From Gorsachius magnificus (taxonomy: Eukaryota > Chordata > Aves > Pelecaniformes > Ardeidae): 64,000 bases of DNA. The notes under the pieces are model-generated. The model had not been told where the DNA came from, made no database searches, and was given only the letters and a program-made list of their open reading frames with translations. The DNA is taken from NCBI GenBank assembly GCA_034008185.1, contig CM067081.1, positions 151,434,258 through 151,498,257 of the forward strand. Reading direction: 5' to 3'. The translations under genes and the position numbers were made by a program. The stretch's first letter is position 1; each line of letters starts with the position of its first letter. Below, piece after piece: positions 1 through 11,400 of this stretch.

Positions 1-1049
1 CTGCTGCTCTGTGATAAAGCTAACAGTCAATGAAGTATTTTTCCAACTGGTTCATTAGCAGGATCAGTGCTGCCACTGAAGCGGTAATGCCCTTTATCAC
101 AGAGTTGTTCTTTAGCATATGCGTGAAGTACCTTTTAAAAATGCAACTCCTAGATGACTAGAGCAACCCTTTGAATTATGTGACACTGCTACTCAGACAT
201 GCTTAAGAAGCAACAGCTTTCATGCTAGAGAAACCTGCTTTCAGTTCTAAATCCATTCTAGTCCAAAACAGAAAAAAGCCAGAACCACTGTTTTAACATC
301 AGGCAAGTTAAAGTTAGCTTGACAAAGTGGATCATGTTTGTTGATTACTGATCTTGCATCCCAGCATTCCAAAGTCTAGCAACCTTAGGTACAAAACAGG
401 CCTATTGTCGTAACAGCATTTGAGAGTGCTGGCCAGTGCCAGCCATCTAATAGAAGCACCAGAAGGACAAGAGAATATTCACAACTAAGTAACTCATAGC
501 TGGATTCACGTATTAGGGAAGCCTTTAGATCCCATGCAATTTAAACCAGTGTCTTCCTTGGTACCAGAGACTGTTTGTCAGTTATACTTTAACAGCTACT
601 TGTAAGCAACAGCACTATCCAGTTGTAACAGGCAATTTCAAGTAACACCTGTTAATGAAGAAGCCATGACAATTAATTAGCTACCCCAGAAATCCTGAGG
701 TTTGTGTTCATACACTGCAATGCCTTATAGATAAGCTGCATACAGACACCTCATCAAGAAACAAAGGTGCAGGAGCACTGAAGCTGAAAGTCTGCAGAGC
801 AAAGATAACCAAGGGCCTTCTATTACTCCAGTATACAACATGAAGGTTGAAGTAGAAGACAAAGCTTGTGGGCTCACCATTCAGCTTAGTTACCAATAAT
901 TTGTCCATTTGATTTTGTGAAAAAAATACTAATGCAAGCCTGCAGGCACTACTTCTGTAAAACTACATCACCACGTCCTTCAGCAACCTATCCCTTCTGA
1001 CCCATTTGAAGATTTTGAGGCCCCCCACTCCTGCATAAAGCAAACTTAC
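1..1049 (-). other. CAPRIN2: CAPRIN2 intron after the LKLEDYKD exon (partial)
   Basis: This stretch follows a clean GT donor at 1044-1049 (minus strand, GTAAGT) and continues off the left edge. I searched it for the next conserved CAPRIN2 coding exon and did not find one. The only long open frame (708-908, minus) has no similarity I recognise. I see no clear repeat in it. Confidence 0.75.
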
Positions 1050-1112
1050 CAACTGGTCTTGATTAAGGGCTTCTCCCTTCTTCAGGCGATCTTTGTAGTC
1101 TTCTAGTTTGAG
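1050..1112 (-). CDS. CAPRIN2: CAPRIN2 coding exon, 21 codons (LKLEDYKD...LNQDQL)
   Basis: A 63-bp exon on the minus strand sits between an acceptor ending TTTTCATGCAG (1113 upward) and a GTAAGT donor (1044-1049). It encodes 21 residues beginning LKLEDYKDRLKKGE and ending LNQDQL, which continue the coiled-coil homology region HR1 shared by the caprin family. It is in phase 0 with the upstream exon at 3053-3315, so the spliced reading is ...RNIEKKK followed by LKLEDYKD. Caprin proteins bind RNA and RNA-granule partners, and CAPRIN2 has also been linked to Wnt/LRP signalling (family knowledge). The assignment to CAPRIN2 rather than CAPRIN1 rests on the exon pair read together. The rest of the gene lies left of position 1. 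Confidence 0.93.
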
Positions 1113-3052
1113 CTGCATGAAAATTCAAAGTAAATTTTTTATATTGATTTCTGTCTAGTATGGGGTATGAGTAAAGTTAGATATTCTTCCCATATTTTAA
1201 GCTATCTACATACCACCATAGAATAGGAAATTTACTACTTCCTCTCATTTCCAGGAGAAAGGAACACAAAGTTTTGCTATGCCTTTGATCTAGCAATCTC
1301 AGTCTCCAGGATTGCCTGCTTCCCTTTATGTCTTTCACTTCTTGCTACCTTTGTTTCATTTAAGAAATAGTAATGCATTGACCCTAGGTCTTTAAGGGGC
1401 TCCAAACAATCCAGTGTCCTCATTTTAAATTCAGCTTTTTTAGCTTTTCAAAGTCAATGCTGGAATTTAGTTATCTTATCCTTGAATAATCCTACTTAAT
1501 TTTCTAGAGCATGTCTTTCAATCTGGCTTCAGTTATGTCATCAAGATTTTATAGCACTATTTCCTAAGAAAGTAGACTAATATAGTTAGGAAAGAAATAA
1601 GATTTATTTCTAATATACTGAAACAGTCTTTAAAAGCCAATATAAACTACACAAAACTAAACTATTAGGTATTACAAGCCTCTTTATACACACCAGGAAA
1701 AGAAAGGGGAGTTTACCACCATGATGTTTGAATGCTAATTTGTTTGTATACCTACTCACACAGGGTTTACTGACACAGTACCTATAGGAGCCTAGGACTA
1801 CAAATACTTTCTATTCATTCTAGTAAGTCACACTTTCTTTTGCTGGTGAGGCCGTACAGTCATTCATGTGAAATAATCAACAATACTTGAGAAATTCACA
1901 ACAATAAACTTCCTTGGACAGAATTATAATATAACAAAAAGTTGCTTCATCACACAAGGAAAACATGCTTATCTCTGACTTAATTCAAAATTACAGCATG
2001 ATGCATGACATGAGACAGCAGTAATACTGCATCTCCTGCAGGTGGATTAAGTCCCCTAGCCACACAGCCAGAAGTCTGATCAACTCCCTCTTCTCACCCT
2101 AAGACATAACACAAAGCTTTTCAGACATTTAGAGAAGCACAATGTATTTGTACATTTGCTTTACGTGTAATCCTGACCCAGTACCAAAAGCAACCGCACT
2201 ATTATTTCTTTCATCTTACAGAAAACAGCATTTTCCCAATTGAAAATCATGCACATAGCCCTCAGTCATTTGCCAATCAACTGAAGTGTCTTAGAATGCA
2301 AAAGCCTGACCACAATGTTTTAGGCATATGATTATCTCCATTCTTATTCTTATTGACACTATTCTGCTCCCCCCACCCCAGAAAAACACAGTTCAAAGCA
2401 AAAGAGCAAGCTTTGGATGCTCTCTGTTTAAAAGCTTTCTAGTGAATAACACTTGTCTATATTTAAAGACAGATTTATGCAAAGTGAAGCGCAATACATA
2501 TTTAATACAATTTGACATTTCCTTGAGTCAGGAAACGCTGTTCCTAATTTTCAATTTTACATACATCTCTACATCCCAGTATTAGATGCATGTAATCAAT
2601 AGAAGAAATATGAAGACTTCTGCAAGCCATCTCCAACTCAGTTCCAAGTTCATTCTGAACTGATTCAGTCAATTAGAGAAGCAGCCCGTTTTGATCAATT
2701 ACTTTTGCTAACTATTGGACACACACTGTAAAGCCAGCAGCTGAGAAGAGGTTTATAGTTAGCTGCATTCCTGATTCCCTGAAATAATAACAGTATGCTC
2801 ACACAATGTCAAATGCAAGTATCCCATTTCAGAACCGTAAAAAACACCATTCTTTACTATACAGGGGTTATAAATGATAATTAAAAAAACCACTAGCAAA
2901 TCTTCATTTATGTCCTTTCAAGGGTTATTTAAAAAAAAAATCCATGATTACTCCCTATATACACACACAACCTTATTCCAGCTAATACAAAATAGGCAGA
3001 GTTTTACAATTAGCAATTTAAATATGTGCCATACCAAAGAAAAATAAGTTAC
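1113..3052 (-). other. CAPRIN2: CAPRIN2 intron
   Basis: AT-rich intron of about 1.94 kb between the two recognised coding exons. Its donor is AAG|GTAACT at 3051-3052 and its acceptor is CATGCAG at 1113-1115. I found no repeats, RNA genes or further exons in it. The plus-strand open frame 2328-2585 has no supporting features. Confidence 0.8.
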
Positions 3053-3315
3053 CTTCTTTTTCTCTATGTTCCTGATCTTGTGTTTGAGGCAGATAAGCCC
3101 ATTATCAATGTAAGTCTCATACGCCTGGGAAGGAGAGGCTGCCGAGTTCAGCGCAGACTGCAGGGGGCTGGAGGGAGGTTGGCTCTCCCCAGACGGGTTC
3201 ACCTGCTGCTTGGCCGCCTTCATGCTCTTATCCTCCCCCTCCTCTGACCGGCCTGACAGTGATGATGGGCAACGGAGAGGGGCTTGGGAAAGCTGCACCA
3301 TTGAAATGGATGGAG
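3053..3315 (-). CDS. CAPRIN2: CAPRIN2 N-terminal coding exon with candidate start codons
   Basis: A 263-bp minus-strand exon with acceptor TTTTCTTTGCAG (3316-3323) and donor AAG|GTAACT (3051-3052). The reading frame contains a Met at 3301 (MVQLSQAP...) and a second in-frame Met 26 codons later at 3223 (MKAAKQQVNPSG). It continues through the conserved stretch SPSQAYETYIDNGLICLKHK and ends RNIEKKK, in phase 0. The last 35 residues are the best-conserved N-terminal block of CAPRIN2. From memory, mammalian isoforms begin near the MKAAK position or extend further upstream. The frame here is open back through the acceptor (PSIS before the first Met), so an upstream exon in the CpG island could add N-terminal residues. 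I therefore give the whole exon and leave the start undecided. It is closer to CAPRIN2 than to CAPRIN1, whose counterpart reads differently around IDKKLRNLEKKK. Confidence 0.93.
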
Positions 3316-4089
3316 CTGCAAAGAAAACCCTTTTATTTAGCTCTCTCACGCCCCCCCCCCTTTTTTTTAAGTTACATCTTCTCTTACCACACATTCTGAA
3401 ACTGTAGCCACAGAATTGAGCCTCAGTAAGAATTCATCATGATCTTTCACTCTCCTCCCTCCCCCTTTCAAAATATCTGTAGCAGGAATTTCAAAGCAAG
3501 GCAAACTTTGTATTGTTCAAGTCTCCCCACCCATCCAGACACCAGAAATCCTTTACATAGGCAGAATCAGACAGCACAGGGGATGATTCCAGAAACCCAA
3601 TATAGTGTCCATATAAAACTAGGCGGGTTTCCTGCACACATCACCCACAAGGGAAAAAACTGCAAGCAAGCAATTGCAAATCACGCCGCCAGCCTCACAT
3701 CCAGGCTGCAGCCTGAATGAAGATTTAGAAGTGGCGTGCCTGAAGGTATATCCCCCTCTTCTTTTCATTCCCATTCAATCAGTTTTACCCCTTCATGACC
3801 TTTGCAGCAATGCACCCGAGAATTTACACTAAAAAGATTTCAACTGAAAAAGCAAAGACAAAAAAAAAAATTGCTTAATAAAGCAAGCAGCACACTCCGT
3901 TCCAACAGCATCATTCTGCATGAGGAGTTGGTCTCTGCCTACACCCATCCAAAAGATGCGCTTGTGCCATGGCAAGACACCAGCTTTGATGGGAGGGGCT
4001 GGGCTTTAACCTTGAGCAGAGAATTTCTGTAAGAGATGCTCCACCACCCTCATCTTCAACTACGTACACCTGCTCCTGGAAAGCAATGA
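3316..4089 (-). other. CAPRIN2: CAPRIN2 first intron, proximal part
   Basis: This is sequence between the coding exon and the CpG island. It includes a short poly-C/poly-T tract at about 3351-3368, which on the minus strand is a poly-A/poly-G run upstream of the acceptor. I found no conserved exon here. The short open frames (for example 3439-3720 plus and 3802-4032 plus) look like chance. Confidence 0.6.
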
Positions 4090-4960
4090 CACCACATTTC
4101 TGCCTCCCGGCCCGCCAGGCCGGCCTGCAGCACATGACCCCGGCGGGCACCAGCCGCCCACGGCGAGGGAGGTGCGGGGCCGGGGCGGAGAAAAACTGCA
4201 TTTCCCCGGGGCGCCCGCTCAGCCCGCGCCGCGGCCCCCACCAGCGAGCAGGCAGGTGCCTCCCCTCCGCACCCCGCCGGCTCCGAGGCCCGCCGAGGGG
4301 CAGCCCGGCGTCGGCCCCTCACCACGCCCTTGCCGGGGACGGCGGGGTAACACATCCCGGGGAGGGGAGGGCAGGGCCACCCCGGCCCCTCGCCCCCGCT
4401 GCCTGAGCGCAGCGGCGGCGGGAGAAGAGAGCAGCGGCAGGCTCCCTCCTGCCGGCGCCGCCGTCCCGGGGATTCATCATCATCATCATCACACCACCAC
4501 CACCACCACCACCACCACCACCACCACCACCACCACCACCACCACCACCTCCTCCTCCTCCTCCTCCTCCTCCGTTCATCACCGCCCGCAGGCCCCGCCC
4601 CCCCCCCCCCGCCTCCCCCGGCGGGGCGGGGCGGGGCGGGGCCCGCCGCCGAGGTCACCGCCCGCCCCCCAATCGCCGGCGCTGCCGCACCTGCCCGTCT
4701 GCCTTCCCGCCCCGCGCCGCCGCGCCCCACGTGACGCGGGGCGGGGTAGGGGCCGTTACCCGGGGCGGGGAGCCGTTACTCGTCAGCGTGCGCGAGGGGG
4801 CGGGGCGGGGCAGCTCCCTGTGAAGGTCAGGGTGCCCCACCCGCCGGGCGGCCGTGGGCTGGGGGCGGAGGCGTCGAGCTGCCGGTGCTCCTCCGGAGCT
4901 TCGCGTGGGCAAGGGGCCCGAGCGACGGCCCTGGGGGGAGGTGGGGAACAGGGCGTCCTC
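4090..4960 (-). promoter_or_regulatory. CAPRIN2: CpG island: CAPRIN2 promoter and presumed non-coding first exon
   Basis: GC content and CpG density rise sharply from about 4090 to 4960 and fall away on both sides. This is where the CAPRIN2 first exon and transcription start are expected. Visible elements include a run of GC boxes (GGGGCGGGGCGGGG, 4620-4642), an E-box CACGTG followed by AC at 4728-4735 (the USF/TFE type of site), and further GC boxes at 4740-4810. One possible minus-strand splice donor (GTGAGG) lies at about 4313-4318, and others exist. No TATA box is evident. The exact start site cannot be fixed from sequence alone. Confidence 0.75.
4474..4573. repeat. Compound trinucleotide array (ATC)n(ACC)n(TCC)n
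   Basis: About 100 bp of three adjoining trinucleotide repeats: roughly 6 ATC units, about 20 ACC units and 8 TCC units, uninterrupted at the joins. On the minus strand (CAPRIN2 sense) this is a purine-richer GGA/GGT/GAT array that would read as poly-Gly if translated. It lies inside the CpG island and is probably transcribed in a 5' leader or first intron. Confidence 0.97.
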
Positions 4961-4964
4961 AGCA

Positions 4965-5452
4965 CAAGAAGGACATGGAACTGTTGGAGCGGGTCCAGAG
5001 GAGGGCCACAAAAATGATCCGAGGGCTGGAGCACCACTCTTATGAGGACAGGCTGAGAGAGTTGGGCTTGTTCAGCCTGGAGAAGAGAAGGCTGCGGGGA
5101 GACCTGATTGCGGCCTTTCAGTACCTAAGGGGGGCCTATAGGAAAGATGGGGACAATCTTTTTAGTAGGGCCAGCTGTGACAGGACAAGGGGTAATGGCT
5201 TTAAACTAAACCAGGGTAGGTTTAGACTGGCTAGAAGGAAGAAATTCTTTACAATGAGGGTGGTGAAACACTGGAACGGGTTGCCCAGAGAGGTGGTGGA
5301 GGCCCCATCCCTGGAAACGTTCAAGACCAGGTTGGATGGGGCTCTGAGCAGCCTGATCGAGTTAGCGGTGTCCCTGCTCACTGCAGGGGGGTTGGACTGG
5401 ATAACCTCTAGGGGACCCTTCCAACCCAAAACATTCTATGATGCTATGATTC
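4965..5452 (+). mobile_element. CR1 LINE, 5'-truncated, with 3' end
   Basis: A plus-strand CR1 copy begins near GAAGGACATGGAACTGTTGG and ends with CATTCTATGATGCTATGATTC. It keeps an open frame for the C-terminal end of the CR1 ORF2 reverse transcriptase, from [18 protein letters not shown] through [12 protein letters not shown] and [14 protein letters not shown] to ALSSLI. The 3' UTR motif GTTGGACTGGATAACCTCTAGGGG is also present. The copy abuts the CpG island of CAPRIN2 and points away from the gene. The intact terminal frame suggests a comparatively young insertion. It is closely similar to the copy at 25163-25612. Confidence 0.97.
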
Positions 5453-8400
5453 CTGGGAGACTGTGGCTTGTCGCCAGCTTTGTGGGGAAGGGCCGTACGC
5501 ATGACAGCACCCGCGCCTTGCTCTGTAAGGGAGAGGTTCGCACAGCTCCCCTGCGATGAAGGAGCAGATCACAGCTTCATGGATATCCCAATGGTCTCTT
5601 AAAACTGTTGGCCTAGGACAGGCTGGCTTCTCTCTCTCCAGGCAGCCCTGAGAGAGAGGGCTCTTGTCACCCCCCCGTGAAAGGGGATCCCCACCTCCAC
5701 CTGTTCGCAACGCGGGGCCCAGTCGCACCCTTTCACTAGCGTGAGTTGGGTGGCTGTGGCGCAGTAAGGAATGTTGGTCAGTGCCTGCTAAAATCAGCAG
5801 AAGGCTTCCTCTGGGCCAGCACAGAGCCCCCTGAGGAGACTGACAGGTCTGTAGATGGTCTCAATGTAGCAAAAGATGGGTATGTCCTCTGTAAATGCAA
5901 CCCAATCATGTAAACACTTGATAGCGGGTAAAAGCACTTAAGTCCATTGAACATAGACAATAAAATAATAGCAAACAAACTTTTGTTAACCCCTAACAAT
6001 GCCATCAGTGCCGCACAAGGTATCAAAGGTTGGAAGACCAGAGAAAAGAGACCTTCCGAAGACCAGGGGACGGAGCTGAAATCATGTTTTCTGTGTTTCC
6101 TTTTTTGTGGCCGTTACCTCAAAAAGCAATAACTAATATAGCAAGTCGGGAGGGATTCTGAAAGTTGTGAAAGTTACAAAAATAGAGACATTTCAAAAGA
6201 GACAAAAATGGGTCAGGAAGGAAGGACTGTGAAGAGAGGTTCAAGAGAACAAAAGAGGTGCTCGTGTAGCACGCAGGATGGATGAGAGCGCTTGGGGGGA
6301 CAGCTCGTGCAAAAGAAAGATTGCGTTTAAAAGTAAGCCCAAGCAAATGATAAGCGATTCTGACAAGAAGGAGCATTCACAGAGTATCGCTGAACCAGAT
6401 TCAGCCGTGGGGAATCACCTGTAGTATCCGCAATCTTGCCACTTCTCAAGATACTTTATTTTCCTTAAAGCCCTAGCTCCTAGAATAAGGTCGCTTTGTG
6501 GGGCTCGTTTTCCTGACTGAGAAGAAATGCTAACGAACAAGGCAGAGCTTACTGTGTCCAGGATCAGCAACGTGCGCTGAAAGTCCTTCTAGCAGGTTTC
6601 TGTTCTTTGTGTGGTTTTGTTCAAAACTAGCACTGGTGGGCTAGATCCTGTCAAAGTAATTAGAAAATGAATGATCAGTTAATGCATGTATTATTAATAA
6701 GTCATAATTAATGTGCAGGCACCTGGGACTATTCTATAAATCATAATTGCGGCTAGCGATCTACTTTATAGTGCACTTTTACAGTTAGGAAATTGTATAA
6801 AAGAGGAAAGAATTGAAGATCCATGCAAGCCAAATTCATGCCTAAAATCAGAGGATATTTTAACTTTGTTTTAAAACAAATACAGAATAACTGTCTGAGA
6901 CTGATGCTATATACGCTTATAGTATAGGCATGTAGTCTCTGGAGTACTTTAAAGAGTGTTATTAATGTGGCAAAGTCAAGCACACCAAAGTTAGGAAATG
7001 CTAGGATTAAGAGCAGCCTAAATTAATTAGTTTAATGCCATTTTGCAGATCCATTGTGAGATCATCTTTAAGTAGGTGGTCATAGCTTACCACAGTCCAG
7101 CTGCACATGGATGGCAGCCAGAGTCCTAGACTCTCAGTATTCCTAGCCCAGGGGTCGGTGCGCTTTACTCCAGGATCAGAAGGGGATTGCACTCTAATGG
7201 CTGAAGAAAAACATGCTGTTCGTTTTTTCATGTTTGACTGGTTCTGCTTATCCCTTCCAACTGGGATTGCCCTCATTTTTCCCAGTCCCAGCAGTTTATC
7301 CCACTCTCATTTTTCTTGCATTCCTATTTCCACTTCTGGACTCCTGGCTTGGTCTTTCCATCCAGGTCCACAGGCTGTCCGAGTCACGGGCTCCTCTGAG
7401 CAGCAGTATCTCTGCTGCATGTAGTTCCAACCCTTTCCCCAGACACTTCCATTTTTCCACGCCTGACTCTTCATCCAGCCTAGCAACCCCCTTCCCACTC
7501 CCAGTGGCATCCGGTGTCAGGCTGCCGCCCTCCAGCCACAGCGGGCCAACCCCCAGCTGGCTGTGGTGAAGACCAAGACCAGGTTCCCACTTTCATTCCC
7601 TGCCACCCCTTTTATTACTGTATTGTGAAACACCGGAAAGTAAATGGATGCATAGAATAAGATCTGATGCTTGTTAACTTTAGGAAAGAAAGACGTACAG
7701 TAAACATGCTGCAAAGATTATACCGTGGCAGACTAGAGAAGCCTGCTTCAGCCATGGAGCATCTCTTGGAAAGGAAGGCTGAAGAGTTCTGAAACCAGCA
7801 ATGGATGAATAAATTAGATTTCATAAAGAAGAATAAATCGGTCAGAACTGCACCCAATTTATTGGAAGAACCTGCAGGATCTTAGAAAATATGTTGCTGC
7901 AAGGCTATGCTATGCTGCAAGTTTTTTTTCTTGTACACCCTGTGGCTGCCAGTCTGCTGTTCAGAAGTCAAAGCCAAGGAGACTGGAGAAAGGGTGCTTC
8001 ACTCGGTGTCCAGCATTGCCTCACACAAGCTGCGGCACACAACAATGACTTCTAACTAACTTTTGCAAACGCTCCTTAAAGATACAGTTCTCCCTTTACA
8101 CTCCAGCTCCTCATCTTTTGTGTTTTCTTCACAGGATCCTAGTTTCAGTTTCCTGGTACAGAAACTTTTTCTCCTTCCTTTTTACCTCCATCTTCAATCC
8201 TGCCTAGCAAACTGGTTCACGTTCCTGCTCTTCTTGTGCAACCAGTACTAGGCAGCCCTTCCAATTCCCAACCAGTTTTAATGTCCTCACCTCACCAGAA
8301 TTCTTGATTCTATTGAATCCTTTCCATTCCCCTCATTTTGCTTTTTTTTTCTCTCCACTTTCTGCATTTTCATCAGACATTCTATTCTTCCATAATTTTC

Positions 8401-11400
8401 AAGGGAAAGAGGAAAGGGAGCCATGAAAGCAGGCAGAAGTAGTTACCGTGCCTGCAAGCAGCCATTACGACCTTAGTCAAATTTCACCTATGTAGCTCCA
8501 GGCCAGAGTATATTTAATTGAAGCCCATATTAACACCTATAAGATCTGCAAAGGAACTGAGTTATGCTCCCTGGCAGAAGCATCTTTGGAGATTTTATAA
8601 GTTCAGCTGAAAGAGCTCTCTGTGGAACATGTGCCGACTGCCTGCATATGAGCATATTGCACAAAAGCCACTCCTTGACAGCAAAGTTGAAATTCCTGTT
8701 CCCAGGCTGCAGGCTTCTGGAATTTCAGCGAAAGCGCAGAAGGGACCCTGTGAACTGCTTGTTTTTTCAGTCCCATTCTTGAAAATGGCTAACTCAGCGG
8801 GTCTCAACTCAGTTTGAGGCAGACACCTAGAATGGAAGATTTCATCTGGAACTGAAAAAGCTGTTAACGCAAAAACAAATAAAAAAAAAAAAAAATAAAT
8901 AAATTGGGAAGTGCTGGGCGACCTTACTGATAAGAGGGACCAGCTGAGGAGAAAGACATCGTGGTCCAAGAAGTGCAAGTAGAAACACCTGCTTCTGTTG
9001 GTTTCTCTGTCCTTGCTTAGGACCCCATCAAACCTCAGCTGCAAAAGGGGAAACATTGCAGAGCAGACATTCATATGTGTTTGTGGTTTGGTTTTTTTTT
9101 TTATGTGCATGGGTGAAGATTTCAAAAGAAATCCACCGATTTCCAAGGGTGGGATTAAAGGGAATGTTTGCCCATGAATGCTTTGCAATAGGGACTGGCA
9201 TGTGAAAGTGGATTTGTTACTTGTGTCAGAAGTATTTCTTTCATTGACCTTGTGAAAAAAAAAGTTTGCCTGCTCCTAAGTCTTGGAAGTTGCAGCTCAC
9301 ACCCATGGTGGTTTGTTTTTTTGGCAGCTAAACTCTCTCCAGAGTTTTCGTGCAGAGAACGCGCAGGCTGTAAGGCTTTGAGTGGCTGCCACGCTCTGCT
9401 GTGAGGGCTGCCCTCATTTTCATGACAGGAATCATACTCCTACACTTTCTGTGTTTCTGCTACTGGGCATGTGGGCAAGAAGATGCTGAACTCAGATGCA
9501 AAGGAGATAAAAGGGAGGAATAAAATGCATGGGGCAGAAGGGTAGTCTGAGTGATAGACTTTTGGGGAAACCTTGGAAATTTGATGTTAAAATATTGGTA
9601 AGCTTGTAAAATCAGGCAGTTGGAAAATAGTAGAAGTAAATTTTCCTTTGCAAGCCAATATTAATTCAGTTCATTTTGTGCCTGTCTGTTGGCATTTTGC
9701 TAAATTGATAAATGAACATATTTAGAGTGTTATTTTCTCCATGAAACCCCTCCCTTCCCCCTCTTTTGTTCTGCACCTGGCATGGATGTGGCCTTAGAAC
9801 AAAACAGGATTGTGCATTAAAACAGCCAAGGAGTTCAGGACTCAGACCTAGTTTTTGCAGGACTAAGGGGACTTACAGTGAATGAGCAAAATAACTGCAG
9901 GAAAACATGTTTTTATGGATAATGCAAGTGAACACTGACCTTTAAGCTAAATTTATCCCTATCCCTGCTACAAGCTTCTGAAGAACTTTACATGGATGTG
10001 ATCTTCATTTTCTAGAAGTCTTAGGATCGGGTTGTAGATACAGAGCATTCAGAGCCACAACTAACATGAACAGGGGGATGCTCTGAGCGTCATGTGGTCC
10101 TTTGCGTACAAAATATCCTGGACAATGTGGCATTAAGTGTCTCAAATTACACTCTCAAAATTAGTAGCATCTGTGACAATTTCTCGGTGTCTTAACTCTC
10201 GCCTGTAGAAAAGGGGGATAATCCCACCTCTGCCATTCAGAGGAATGCTGATAAAAAGCTGCCCAGTGTATTTCCCCATTCAAAACCAACTCTGTTTCCA
10301 AAACAGACCTTTATTATTTAGTTGCACTAGTCTGTGGAAAAATGTTTTCTTTGTCCTAAACGTAAAGGAGAGTTCTGCAATGGCAAGAGTTTATTATGAA
10401 TAGAAACCGAAGAACTGCATGTGCTCGCCATTCTGCACAGGGATTAGCTACGTGATGCTGTGAGTGAGGTGCACTGTCTTCATCTGCTCCTCTGGCAGAG
10501 CCCAGATAGTCCAGAAGCTTCTTTGCTCCCCAAGATATAGCTCAGTGACCCTCTCCTTCCATCCCAGCCCTGAAGAGCCCACCAATGGCACAGGTCTCCA
10601 TTAAAATATTATTCTGTTACGCTGTATTTCTCTGTTAGAGCACTTTTTTGCTATGGTTTTAATCTCCATTAAAGTAGCTTCCCAATTGTTTTTTAAAAAC
10701 TTCCTCAAACATCTGGGGTCCTTCCATTTCAGATTTCTGAGTTCTTACACAAACACATTTTCCTCTCACAGAATTTTACTTGCTTGCTTGCCCAGAAACT
10801 CAGCTGCAGGTTCCTTAATCGCTGACGGCTCCAGTCTCTGGGTAGCAGAGGAGGTCCTGGCATCTCACAAGGATCAATCTCTGGCAGGCTGCACCCTTAT
10901 GACTGTGGGTGCATGGCTCAAAAATGTTTAAGTTAAATAGGTCTTAGAAATACAACAACCTGACTTGGTCACTTTCTTTATCCAGTTGGTCATCTTAGGT
11001 TTATGTAGTAATGATTTGGCTGGCTTAGAAGCTTTCGTGCCTTTCATCCTATAACCAATAACCCTAACTCCTCCAGAGAAGCTAATGGATTTTTATTATT
11101 CCCAGGGAAATACTAATGATAGATTTATTTCCTACTTATTGCCATCTAAACACCTTTGATCTCGGGCTTTTTAGGTGGTCCTGCAGAAAATATTTTCACT
11201 TGTGTTTCCCTTTGAGTCTTACTGTGTCACAGCTGCATTCTGGGATTCAGTTAAACTTAAAGTCTCATTTCAGACCATCACAGACTATCTCTGCAATCTG
11301 GAACCTTTCTCTGCATCGTTACCCAATATGTTGTGAGGAAAGAAAAAAATAGGCCCCACTTCTGACTTCTTCCCATTACAAAGAAAGGTGGCAGACATTC

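Noticed and set aside
4172..5017. 281-codon plus-strand frame with poly-His, poly-Thr and poly-Ser runs
   Set aside because: The runs come from the trinucleotide array and the rest is CpG-island GC bias. The frame then runs into CR1 sequence.
4885..5559. Protein-coding host gene in the 224-codon frame
   Set aside because: It is the C-terminal end of CR1 ORF2 plus non-coding flank, with no upstream ORF2.
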